From assembly GCA_015680905.1 (NCBI GenBank), contig CM027377.1, positions 10,936,501-11,000,500 on the forward strand: a stretch of DNA of 64,000 bases, written 5' to 3'. The notes below the pieces were generated by a model that had not been told where the DNA came from, made no database searches, and worked only from the letters and a program-made list of their open reading frames with translations. The position numbers and the translations under genes were made by a program. This DNA comes from Coptis chinensis (Eukaryota; Streptophyta; Magnoliopsida; Ranunculales; Ranunculaceae). This document shows, piece after piece, positions 35,496-46,340 of this stretch. How positions within the stretch are numbered: position 1 is the stretch's first letter; the number at the start of each line of letters is the position of its first letter.

Positions 35496-36190
35496 CTCAA
35501 CTTCCAACTCTTTGTAGGTATTAACGAAAATCCAGTTTGCTTCTTTAAGATTGGAGTATTGATTCATAAGCATCTCAAAGTAAGCTCCATAGTACCCAGG
35601 CACATAGAAAAAAGACGGCAAGTCTTTAGGTCTGAGTGGTGGTAACCCTGGAATACTAATAGGAAGTGTCGGGTCTGCTGCTGGATATGATTCAGGGGTG
35701 TCCAGAAGTCCTTCATGGAATTGGTAATATATGTTGTTAACAGCACAAGACTGGGTAAAGAATGTTCCTGCTTGTATTCCAAACCCATGAGCAACATCCA
35801 ATGCCCAAGGTATAAATGAATCATAAATCACACAACTCACTGGATAACCAGAACTCTCTTGTTTCTTGATGACTTCAGTTAAGGTTTCTGAACCAACAGT
35901 TGCGAAGCGTGATAGATAAGCTTCCACACTTTCTGCAGCCGTGAAGCCACCATCATCATAACCATCAGAGATCATCTCAACTCCAATCTTGCCAGTTTCT
36001 GCATGCATTGACTTGGAGATGAATTTGGTGACGACTAGTGTTGCTTTGACTCCTTTATTAACTATGCGTTTAGCAAACTGGTGCATAGGGTTTATGTGGC
36101 CTTGACCTGGATATGGAACTATTAGAACATGAGTTTTTGCTTCGTTCTCCATTATTTGTTTTGTTTCTCTCTCACTCTAGATTCTTATGC

Positions 36191-36203
36191 TTATTATATA
36201 ATA
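36191..36203 (-). promoter_or_regulatory. Probable TATA box of the UGT74-type gene
   Basis: TATTATATAATAA on the minus strand, about 40 bp upstream of the start codon at 36152. That is close for a plant 5' UTR but possible. A Helitron end abuts it at 36204. Confidence 0.45.
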
Positions 36204-36612
36204 CTAGGGTATGCCCGTGCCTACGGCCCGCGAGACCTCGACGCGCTGCAACAACATTATCCCTAATAACTCATCGCCGTCGCCGCAGAAACGTCATAAA
36301 TATCTTAAAAAGGTAAAATATTCGCAAGACCAAATGAAAACAACTCAATTTATAAATTACAAAGGCCATCCCAATTACCCATTATCTATAAGCCCAAATC
36401 AATTGGAAGGCTAATGGTTTATGGCCAAATTTCAACAATTGTTGACTTTTTGGTTGATTTTTGGATAGATTCTATAAGTATTGATTACACTTAACAAAAT
36501 TACACAAACTCTCCAAACATTTGGATCTGCCATGTCACAACTTATAAAAGACAATAGCAACAATTGGATGGAGTCTATGTAGGCTCCACACCATTGTTTT
36601 TTATTAGATAGA
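36204..36612 (-). mobile_element. Short non-autonomous Helitron upstream of UGT74
   Basis: On the minus strand it starts TCTATCTAATAAAAAAC after an A and ends CGGGCATACCCTAG before a T, matching Helitron rules (5' TC, 3' CTRR, insertion between A and T, no duplication). A hairpin CCGT-AGGC-ACGG precedes the CTAG. The 3' end is nearly the same as that of the large Helitron ending at 50856, so the latter's lineage could have mobilised it. No coding sequence. Confidence 0.72.
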
Positions 36613-36845
36613 TATATAATATACAGTAATGCACTATATAGGCCGGAGTAAGATTAGGCTACAGCTGGAATCTTTGTCTTCAACTGCTCCAGTGGCCCTT
36701 GACTATCTGTCGACTTGTCGAGTACGTTTAATATAATTTTATTTTGTCGATGTGCATGATACGGTGCAATAATGCTGGGTTCATTTATTATTAAAAAAAT
36801 CATGTGGCAAAGAAAGTCTAGTGTGAATGTGACAATGTGTGATAC
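36613..36845. other. Spacer between Helitron and MITE
   Basis: AT-rich, no gene seen. Before the Helitron inserted this was probably proximal promoter of UGT74. Confidence 0.4.
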
Positions 36846-36854
36846 GGAAATAAT

Positions 36855-37343
36855 CAATGTTTTGAAAACCGAACCGGTGATCGAACCGATTTTTTGTTAA
36901 AATGGTTCAACTAGGTTCAACCATGGTTCGACTCGGTCAGACCGATTGATATTTATTTAGCAATTTTTTTAATAATTACAATAATAAAATGAATAAATAC
37001 ATGTTTTAATTCAATATTAATTGATATTATATATCAAAATAAATTTATTATACAAGAAATACATAGTAGTATGTTGGTTTGGAGTTTGGATTATCTTGTT
37101 TAGGTGTTAGGTTCAACTCCCCATCATTTTTCAATTTTCAAAAAAAAAAAAAAAAAAAAATTATATAACGGTGATCCGGTTTAGAGCTGAACCGGTTTAA
37201 CCGGTTCGCCGGTTCAACCACGGTTTAAGTTTAGACCGAGGGTCCAACCATAAACTCAAATTTTAACTGAACCGAACCGAAAATTTACCGGTTCCGGTCG
37301 GACCCCGGTTCAACCACCGGTCCGGTCCGGTTTTCTAAACACT
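36855..37343. mobile_element. Mutator-like MITE
   Basis: 489 bp with inverted ends (left AATGTTTTGAAAACCG, right strand AGTGTTTAGAAAACCG) and a perfect 9-bp duplication GGAAATAAT (36846-36854 and 37344-37352). The interior is rich in ACCGGTT/GGTTCAACC words in both orientations and holds a ~22-base poly(A) at about 37140. No ORF. Confidence 0.85.
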
Positions 37344-37654
37344 GGAAATAATTGAACATATTTGTTTCGGCCAACAAAACAAAAGATTTATTCCTAAGAG
37401 TGTTGTGTTTGGCTATAATTGATTTCTTTAAGTGGGTAAGGCTGATTCCAATGGCTCTATATCTATATAACAAATTAGGGAAGGGTCTTCATCCATCCGA
37501 CGGTCGCAAACACATTCTCACAGTTTCACCCTGCTTATGACATGGCAGGATCTAAGACTATTAAGTGGTATGTCTCTTTATTTGCCACAGACCGGCCCAT
37601 AGTATCGCGATAACCCACGCCTCCCCCTTTTCTTTTCTCCAAACAAACCCCTCA

Positions 37655-37765
37655 TCACTCCAATTCTGTTGAGATTGAAAGCAAAGTGCGCCTTCACCAA
37701 ATTACTGAGATTGAAAGCAAAGTGCGCCTTCACTGAGATCAAATTACTGAGATTGAAAGCAACAA
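37655..37765. repeat. Tandem repeat, ~36-42 bp, three copies
   Basis: Unit GAGATTGAAAGCAAAGTGCG plus CCTTCAC and an ATTACT spacer, repeated two and a half times. Confidence 0.85.
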
Positions 37766-37858
37766 CGACATTCAGCACTAAAGGTAAGAAAAAAATTCGG
37801 CCTTTCGACTACACTACAACTACATATTTTAGTAGTTATTATTTGTGTGTAAAAGTAG

Positions 37859-37938
37859 CTTTCTCAAATGATTATATGGTACTCTGTATTGAAGAAAGAT
37901 TTCTCAAATGATTATATGGTACTCTGTATTGAAGAAAG
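37859..37938. repeat. 40-bp direct duplication
   Basis: TTTCTCAAATGATTATATGG and the following 20 bases occur twice head to tail. Confidence 0.9.
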
Positions 37939-38267
37939 AAAAAAAGCTCACTTTTGTGAATCCAAAAGAACCGAGGTCTGCCCAGGAACCTTATCCAAAA
38001 ATAGCTCCAGTTTGGTGACCATGTTAGAAATAAGAAATAGTTACTAATCTATCTAAGAGAAAAGTAAGTTGGAAGAGAACTTGGAAAAAAGAAAATCCTA
38101 ACAATGCTTAAACATATACTTAGGTGGTGGTCTCAGATATTCATAGTGTAAATAACTGATAGCGATACAGTTGTCACGTTCTTTCCCTCACCATTTTTTT
38201 AATCAATAAGGAGCACACTTACATTGCTAAGGAATGATCACGAGGGTATGATATAATCACAGACGAA

Positions 38268-40940
38268 CAGTAGTAATTGTTCTGAATAGACATGAGGATG
38301 TGTCAAAGTGTCAGTAGCCTGGTACTTATTTTTCAGCACTGTACCGCCTGGGGCTATAGGCCGTCTCAGACAAAAACCTTCCCCAGTTATCTGGTTTGGT
38401 CAGTTACAACTTAAGCCTTACACTTGTCCAGTTGGTACGTGGTGTGATTGGCAAAATCATTTGACATATTTCTCTGTATGTCTACCTATGATTGCAAGTT
38501 GACTCATCTTTACATGTATTGCGTGTATATCCTAGCTTGTTAATTAGGCGTTTTCAATATACTTTGCTTAATTTGGGTGTTCAATATGTTCTTACTAATC
38601 TATATTGTCGTGTTTTATGATATGGGTTCGACTAGTACTTACGCTTATAATACTAAGGAGTTTGGAAAGACGGTGTCTGCGAGGAATCAGTTTCAGGTAT
38701 GTTTTTTATTTTACTTGATTTGATGGTAATGAGTTTCGGCATTCAATATGTTCTTACTGATCTATATTGTCGTGTTTTATGATATGGGTTCGAGTAGTAC
38801 TTACGCTTATAATACTAAGGAGTTTGGAAAGACGGTGTCTGCGAGGAATCAGTTTCAGGTATGTTTTTTGAAAAAAGGATACCAAGAGACGTTAAACGCA
38901 GTATGTTGCTTTTAGAAATATTTCATTTCATAGCACTAAGCCAAGTAAAGCGAACATTATAAGCGAACCTTAACTTTAATTGCTATCTCTTTCTTTTCAC
39001 AAATGAAATATTTCATATGGCTGGGTCTAAAGCAAAGCTGGCCTGTACATTATTACCATATGTTTTCTTGCTCTCCTTTTGTCCATTGGTAGAATTTATA
39101 ATTAAAACTAAATTCGTGAGGTAATGACATTAGTTCCTCAAGAAGAACTTACAGCAAAGACTGTCAACCATATTTAAACATAATAATTCTCTAGAACTTG
39201 AGCTTTACAAGAAATGATATCTTATTCGCAAAAGGTGGATCAAAATATTTTTTAGTAAGTATTTGTGATGAAATATGTTCATCTGCTGTCTGTAGCATGT
39301 CACCAACACGAACAGTAGTAATTGTTCTGTAGCTATATGAATAGACATGAGGATGTGTCAAAGTGTCGATGGCACGGTACTTATTTTTCAAAGATCAGAC
39401 CACTTTGGGGCTATAGGCCGTCTCAGACAAAACCCTTCCAATTACAACTTAAGCCTTACACTTGTCCAGTTGGTACGTGACATATTTCTCTGTATGTCTA
39501 CCTATGATTGCAAGTTGACTCATCTTTACATGTATTGCGTGTATATCCTAGCTTGTTAATTAGGCGTTTTCAATATACTTTGCTTAATTTGGGTGTTCAA
39601 TATGTTCTTCTTGATCTATATTGTCGTGTTTTATGATATGGGTTCGAAAGTAGTACTTACGCTTATAATACTAAGGAGTTTGGAAAGACTGATTAATCCT
39701 GCGAGGAATCGTTTTGGTATGTTTTTATTTTACTTGATTTGATGGTAATGAGTTTTAGGCATTCAATATGTTCTTCTTGATCTATATTGTCGGTGTTTTA
39801 TGATATGGGTTCGAGTAGTACTTACGCTTATAATACTAAGGAGTTTGGAAAGACGGTTAATCTGAGGAATCGGTTCCGTGTATGTTTTTGAAAAAAGGAT
39901 ACCAAGAGACGTTAAACGCAGATGTTGCTTTTAGAAATATTTCATTTCATAGCACTAAGCCAAGTAAAGCGAAACATTATAAAGCGAACCTTAACTTTAA
40001 TTGCTATCTCTTTCTTTTCACAAATGAAATATTTCATATGGCTGGGTCTAAAGCAAAGCTGGCCTGTACATTATTACCATATGTTTTCTTGCTCTCCTTT
40101 TGTCCATTGGTAGAATTTATAATTAAAACTAAATTCGTGAGGTAATGACATTAGTTCCTCAAGAAGAACTTACAGCAAAGACTGTCAACCATATTTAAAC
40201 ATAATAATTCTCTAGAACTTGAGCTTTACAAGAAATGATATCTTATTCGCAAAAGGTGGATCAAAATATTTTTTAGTAAGTATTTGTGTGATGAAATATG
40301 TTCATCTGCTGTCTGTAGCATGTCACCAACACGAACAGTAGTAGCATGTCACCAACACGAACAGTAGTAATTGTTCTGTAGCTATATGAATAGACATGAG
40401 GATGTGTCAAAGTGTCAGTAGCCTGGTACTTATTTTTCAGCACTGTACCGCCTGGGGCTATAGGCCGTCTCAGACAAAACCCTTCCAATTACAACTTAAG
40501 CCTTACACTTGTCCAGTTGGTACGTGACATATTTCTCTGTATGTCTACCTATGATTGCAAGTTGACTCATCTTTACATGTATTGCGTGTATATCCTAGCT
40601 TGTTAATTAGGCGTTTTCAATATACTTTGCTTAATTTGGGTGTTCAATATGTTCTTACTGATCTATATTGTCGTGTTTTATGATATGGGTTCGAGTAGTA
40701 CTTACGCTTATAATACTAAGGAGTTTGGAAAGACGGTGTCTGCGAGGAATCAATTTCAGGTATGTTTTTTATTTTACTTGATTTGATGGTAATGAGTTTC
40801 GGCGTTCAATATGTTCTTACTGATCTATATTGTCGTGTTTTATGATATGGGTTCGAGTAGTACTTACGCTTATAATACTAAGGAGTTTGGAAAGACGGTG
40901 TCTGCGAGGAATCAGTTTCAGGTATGTTTTTTATTTTATA
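38268..40940. repeat. ~1.04-kb segment in three tandem copies
   Basis: Copies start near 38268, 39311 and 40345. Each begins with ACGAACAGTAGTAATTGTTC and a GACATGAGGATGTGTCAAAG block, then a common ~300-bp segment, then two copies of the 75-bp exon-like module. The first two copies also share a long AT-rich tail with GGCTGGGTCTAAAGCAAAGC; the third stops soon after its modules. Copies differ by small indels. Confidence 0.88.
38622..40921 (+). other. Six copies of a 75-bp exon-like module ending in a splice donor
   Basis: Copies lie at 38622-38696, 38784-38858, about 39638-39713, about 39805-39877, 40685-40759 and 40847-40921. Four are exactly 75 bp: an ATG, 25 codons without a stop (MGSSSTYAYNTKEFGK and on to RNQFQ), then CAG followed by GTATGT, a good plant donor. 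Copies three and four carry small indels that break the frame. The peptide was not recognised. The module could be the first coding exon of a captured host gene that was amplified in the Helitron, or it could be non-coding and only look like an exon. Confidence 0.55.
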
Positions 40941-41306
40941 GAATAGATGTGGATTAGTATTTACTTGATTTGATGGTAATGAGTTTCACGTTTATAACAC
41001 TTGCCTATGCAAATGTTATTATTAGAAGCATAATAGTTTAATGCCCAACCAATCCTATATTTCTGTTAAGGATGATTTTGATTGATATTGTATATCGTAG
41101 TATAAACGCTGTTCCCAATTTTTTTGTAGTTTCTATAGTAGATAACATAAGAACGTTCTATGTTGAGGACTTTAGGCAACGTGTATTTGTAGTTTCTATA
41201 GTAAATAACAAAAATAATAACCGAAAATCACAATGGCGTACATTTATTATTCAATGTATTTGTAGTTTCAATCGTATAAAAAACACAACAACATACATTT
41301 ATTATT

Positions 41307-41385
41307 CAATTTTTTTTATACTCATGCATTATATGAAAATTATTCAATTTTTTTTTATACTCATGCATTATATGAAAAATTATCC
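41307..41385. repeat. ~41-bp direct duplication
   Basis: TATACTCATGCATTATATGA with its T-rich upstream stretch occurs twice in a row. Confidence 0.85.
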
Positions 41386-41589
41386 TCATTCTAGCTTTCA
41401 CATAATGTAATTATAGCTATGTTACGTAGACATGTATCCTTGCTGGACATGTATTCTTTCTGTGGCATCTTACTGCATCTTCTAAGGATTGCACTATCAA
41501 AAATCAATGTTTCTTATAGTTTCTTATAGCTAATAACCATTCCTTCTCTTTTCTCCGTTTTTAAATTTTGAGTGTACAATTTCTATGAA

Positions 41590-42195
41590 GGATTGAACTT
41601 GATGGTGGATAAGGGAAAACGGCCAATGGACCCATTTAAGGATCCTTCAACAAAAAAAATTAAATATTCGATTCCTGCAATGATATAGGTTGAACCTTCA
41701 ACCACCTCCCGGCTTCGGTATTCTTGTTGTTTCTATTACATTGGTTCGTTAATCCACATGGTACTTATTTCTTCTTGGTCTCATGATTTATATGTTTGTT
41801 TGGGTTATGTATATAGCATCCAAACCGACCAACCCTAGACAAGGGAAAACGCGTAATCGACCCTTCTCTTGATCCTTGAACCGGCGAAAAACACTTTTAT
41901 CCCTCTCCAAGATAGACTCAACCTTCAACCACCTCGTGGCTTTCAGGTAATTGAATTGCGGTCTTATGTAATTTATTATACTTACTGTTGACATTGCACA
42001 TCAAGTTTGCTTTTATATTTTCTCCTTCTCTAACTTTCTCTTCGTTCTTTATATAGCGGCCAGACCGACCAAACCTACAAAACGCAGAAGCCCCTTAATC
42101 GGACCATTCTCTTGATCCTCTTAACAAGAAAAAACGTGTCTTTGTCCCTCCACCAGATAGGCTTACCCTCCACCAACCTCATAGTTTTCAGGTAC
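41590..42195 (+). other. Three diverged exon-like modules in the Helitron 5' region
   Basis: Around 41600-41720, 41815-41950 and 42055-42195 a related sequence recurs. Translated pieces share KGKR, DP..DP and a Lys-rich patch, then Pro/Ser/Thr-rich text. The last two end TTTTCAG or CTTTCAG followed by GTA, like splice donors, and are separated by T-rich intron-like DNA. Each copy carries stops. The region could be the remains of the 5' exons of the Helitron protein gene or of a captured gene; the family was not recognised. Confidence 0.4.
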
Positions 42196-43435
42196 TAATA
42201 CTCCTACAATGTTTCCCTCTCATTATCTACCCAATTATCCTCTTTTTCTATTTTCTTATTCTTTACCTATTTGCTATGTCACTTGTATACCTTATCTTCG
42301 GGTCTTTCTTTACATATGGGACTTCACCGATACAAATATTGCCATATCTTTATCTTCGTTTCTTTGCATATTGAAATTGAAATAGAGATGAGTTTCCTAA
42401 TTTGTTATATAGAATATAGATTTTATCTTTGGAAATTTGGTTTATGTTTATGTTTATCTCTATTTTCAATTTCTATTTCTATTTCGTATCCTCTATGCTC
42501 TTATCCAATTACACCAACTTATCTCAATTCGCCAATTCTGGACAATTTGCCCAATCAGTACAACCATCCCCTTCTCCTATCAAAGACATTAAGCCTAACA
42601 AATAGAATTATTGCACGCAGTGCTCGAAGGAAAGGGAAAAATTGGATAAACGAGAATGGGCATCAAGCAATGGCCCATCGATTATGCGGTCTTGTGGTGT
42701 ATGTCCACCCTCCATTCCGGGAACTCCACCTCGGTTTGTCGGACTTCCACCTCAAAGATAGTCCAATCACACCTCATACCACATCAACTAAACGACTCAA
42801 TTCTCACGGAATCTCTTGAGCGTCTCTCTCTGCTCTTAATCCTATTAGGTTATTTACCTTTTTGCCGGAAAGAATGTACTCATGTTGATTCAAAGACTGT
42901 AAGCAAATGCGGTGAGTCTCAGATGTCACTTTATTGGTTTTCCTTCCAATCCAATTCACACCTCACCCTTATTATCTGTCTACAACACATGTATTCTTAA
43001 CTCTGGTGTTGCGTTACCAAATAATGCAATTCCAACTTTCAGAAATGAGTCATTTGCATCAACGTCGTCTTACCAAAATGCAAGGTATAGCACCACAAAG
43101 CTCTTTACAACTTTCTCTTCATATTTTCTACTTTTCAGTACCAAACTTTCAATATTTTCTTACCCATATAAGCTCCCTTGCAATGCATGTAACCTCATTT
43201 TGTCTACATCAAGCTTTACTGACGCAATACCACATTTACCAAGTATGGGTTCTGAGTCAATATCAGCTGACCAAAATTCTAGGTAATTTCTTCACATAAA
43301 TGTTTGCAATAATAATAAATTGTTTACACCTCAGTCTAAATCCTTTTAATACTTCATTCTTGCGTAGACCGCTGATCATTCCAAAGATATTGCACAACCG
43401 TTCTCAAGCGTCGATACCATGAGTGAAGATGACGA
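42196..43435 (+). other. Helitron region upstream of the Rep domain
   Basis: About 1.2 kb with several short open stretches in different frames but no motif that could be tied to a family. Low-complexity CAACTTTC/TTTCT-type text suggests decayed linker or introns. Confidence 0.4.
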
Positions 43436-43439
43436 TGAA

Positions 43440-46051
43440 GAGGCACTCGACTACAATGGGGATGGGCACCGCGACTCTTAATCCTAACCGCCCAGTTGAA
43501 CAAGGAAGACACTACTTGGGGAAAATGGGGCGTTCAATGTCCATTTTGTAAGGCACTTCATTGGATGGATGAACGATTATCAAAGTCATCGGCTTGTCCG
43601 CCCTCTTTTTGGGAGATGTTGTTTACAAGGAAAGATAAAGCGTCCTCCTTTGCAACCACTTTGCCTCCTGCCCTTAAAGCCTTATCACGATGGGAATGAT
43701 CGGAAGTCAAAGTCATTTCGAGATATATGCGACAATATAATCAAGCTTTTGCATTTACAAGTCTTGGAGTACAAGAACACTTATTTGCTGGACGGGGTCC
43801 AAGGCCTTTCACTATTCACGGTGAACTGCGACATCGCACAGGAGCTTTAATTCCTGACGCAGGATATCAAGCTACTTATTCTCAACTTTATATCTATGAT
43901 CCCAGTGCTGCACTAGCTGTCCGTCAACTTCGTAATCCTAAGCTCAACACGGATGTCTTGAAAATCATTCAAGCTACTATGCTCCAATATAACCGCTTTT
44001 CTGATACATATCGCCATGCATATGATGTTCTTAGATCAGCTTCTTCTGAGCATGGTGAGGACTTCAATGTACCTGCTTATTTACATTACACTGCTTCACG
44101 AGACAGTCGTCGGTACAACTTACCAACAGCAGATGAGGTTGCTGTCATTTTACCAGGTGATGGCAGTGAGCGAGCAAGTATGAGAGACATTGTTATTTAT
44201 CTTAAAGGAGGGCAAGAATTCATGCAAATTAGTGAGTGTCATCCAGCTTACTTACCATTACATTATGTCCTATTGTTTCCCCATGGGGAGCTTGGATGGA
44301 CACCTGAATTGCGGCGTTGGGACTCTTCAACCGCTACCACCACTAATGATCGCTTAACACAGATGAATTTTTATTCTTATCATCGCTTTTGCGCACCACT
44401 GAGTACTTCGGCTATTTTGTGCGAGGGAGAGAAAGTTGTTTGAGGAGTTTGTGGTGGGCGGATGGGCATCAACCGAAAGCAAAACAAAATGCGCTACTAC
44501 AGGCAACAACAAGACAAGCTTCGTGCAGAACTATATCAAGGTATCACTGATGTGTCAGCTGATGCTGTCGATCCAAATCAGATTGGAAGGCGAGTCGTAC
44601 TACCATCATCCTGTATCGGCAGCCCTAGGCATATGTTTGAAATTTTCCAAGACTCCATGGCAATTACACGTTACAACCACCATCCAGACATATTCCTCAC
44701 AATGACTGCAAACCCGCAGTGGACGGAAATTCTTGAAGCATTGTTTACAAACCAAACTGCTTATGATCGCCCGGAGGTGGTTGCCCGTGCATTTGAATTG
44801 AAACGAAGAGCTTTGATGGAAGTAATAAAGAAGCGTGGCGTCCTTGGTATGGCAGTTGCTCATGTTTACACCATTGAGTTCCAGAAACGTGGTCTGCCAC
44901 ATATGCATGCACTTATATATCTTCGACATTCAGACAAGATCCGAGTGCCTGCACAAGTCGATCGCATTGTATCTGCGGAATTTCCTGATCCTGACACTGA
45001 GCCTGAATTATTTCGTACTGTACTAAGATGTATGGTTCATGGCCCATGTGGGCTTAACAATCCAAACTCTCCTTGCATGGTTAATCGTCAATGTAAATAT
45101 CACTATCCCCGAGCTTTCACAGATTGTACAACTATGGATACAAATGGATATGCTCTCTACCGTCGCCGTGACAATGGGAAGTCTTATTTTGTTAGAGAAC
45201 ATTCAGTTGATAATAGAAATGTTGTTCCTTACAATCCTTACCTTTCTAAGATGTTTGACTGCCATATTAATGTTGAAGTTTGTGCAGGGCTTACTTGTGT
45301 GAAATACATTCACAAGTACATATTTAAAGGTAATGATAGGACAACAATTGTGTTGAATGAATTGGATGAGATCAAGCAATATTTGGATGCGAGATATATT
45401 GGGCCACCTGAAGCTGCTGTGAGATTGTTAGGAATTTCTCTGCACGAGGAAATTCCAACAGTTGTGAGATTAGCCCTTCATCTCCCTGGAATGCATCGTG
45501 TTGTGTATAATGCTAATGAGTCCATGCATGATATACGGGCTAGGGCAGCGAGGCAACGGTCAACTCTTACTGCATTTTTTGATTGTTGCGCTTCAGATTC
45601 GCGTGCAAGGGGGCTCACATATCAACAAGTGCCAGAACACTACGTTTGGATAAAGCAACACCAAATTTGGAAATTCAGGGCACAGGGGTTTGCTATTGGT
45701 AGAATGTATTTCGCGAGTCCTAATTCTGGTGAAAGATTTTACTTACGCTTGCTTTTAACCGTCGTGAAAGGGCCACAGTCCTTTAATGATCTTAAAAGGA
45801 CTGGTACTGATTTACATCCAACTTTCAAAGAAGCATGTATTGCACGCGGACTTCTTGAGGATGATAGTGAATGGGTGCAGTGTCTGCAAGAGGCCTCAAC
45901 CATGCAAACTGGTTATCATCTTCGTCGACTATTCTGTGTTATTCTCGCAGAATGCAATCCTCTATATCCCCAAACATTGTGGCATGATTTTTGGGAGAGT
46001 ATCTGTGACGACCTCTCACACAAACTTCGCACCATCTTCAACATTCCGTAA
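43440..46051 (+). pseudogene. Helitron replication initiator (HUH Rep) domain
   Basis: N-terminal part of the RepHel protein, which nicks DNA and joins ends in rolling-circle transposition. At 43496-43720 the usual cysteine-containing start of plant Helitron proteins is split over two frames (CPFCKALHWMDERL, then FGRCCLQGKIKRPPLQP). From 43727 to 46051 one frame continues with a single TGA at 44441. The Helitron-like N domain (PDIFLTMTANPQW) is followed by the HUH metal site HMH in GLPHMHALIYL (44900-44908). The two catalytic tyrosines are in KYIHKYIFKG (codons 45305 and 45317). HUH and both Tyr are kept. Frameshifts near 43727 and after 46051 separate it from its start and its helicase, so this copy is inactive. 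Confidence 0.92.
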
Positions 46052-46340
46052 CCTACTGGAAGCTCGGGTCCAAGATTATGGTTTATTTCTTCTAAATGAG
46101 ATTCTCATAGAGTCGGAGTAAACCGCTTCTCATTAATTTTCCTCCTATGCCACTATCAACCACCAATTGGAACTCGATTCGTTGGTAACCGACTTATATG
46201 GGACCAACGACAATTTCAATATGATCCACAAACTGAAAAAGCACATGGCAACAGAGTTCATTTAAATGTTGAGCAACACTTTCGGCATATAAAGCGATCC
46301 CGGATTCGTTTACGAAATCAAGGGACACTCTTCTTTTTGA
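46052..46340 (+). pseudogene. Helitron Rep-helicase linker, frameshifted
   Basis: Still alignable by eye to the linker of plant RepHel proteins (the LLNEILIESE stretch, then an EQHF-like segment), but over more than one frame. Confidence 0.55.

Larger units (their letters stand above)
26253..36152 (-). pseudogene. UGT74-type glycosyltransferase with 8.5-kb intron and PSPG frameshift
   Basis: Family 1 glycosyltransferase of the UGT74 type. Exon 1 is 36152-35496 (219 codons, starting MENEAKTHVLIVPYPGQGH), with catalytic His19 and Asp111 (VIYDSFIPWA). It ends ...YKELEVE at a GAG/GTCAGT donor. Exon 2 is 26988-26253, beginning after CATCAG with VVEYMAKDSPLRTIGP. Both junctions are phase 0 at the usual UGT74 intron position. 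Joined length would be about 464 residues. The intron is 8,507 bp and holds nested transposons. Near 26615-26619 two bases (CA) are missing: the frame leaves the PSPG box after WSPQLEVLA and resumes in the other frame at [12 protein letters not shown], while the intervening DNA still carries the HCGWNS codons. As read, the protein would be truncated; an assembly error is possible. UGT74 enzymes glucosylate acids such as salicylate or thiohydroximates; the substrate here is unknown. Confidence 0.88.

Noticed and set aside
26253-36152. Two separate partial UGT genes on the minus strand
   Set aside because: Exon edges, phase and the standard UGT74 intron position join the two parts exactly.
42271-43299. 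Several 100-180-codon frames in the Helitron 5' part
   Set aside because: Overlap in different frames with Ser/Leu/Tyr-rich text typical of T-rich DNA; only the Helitron protein downstream has recognisable motifs.
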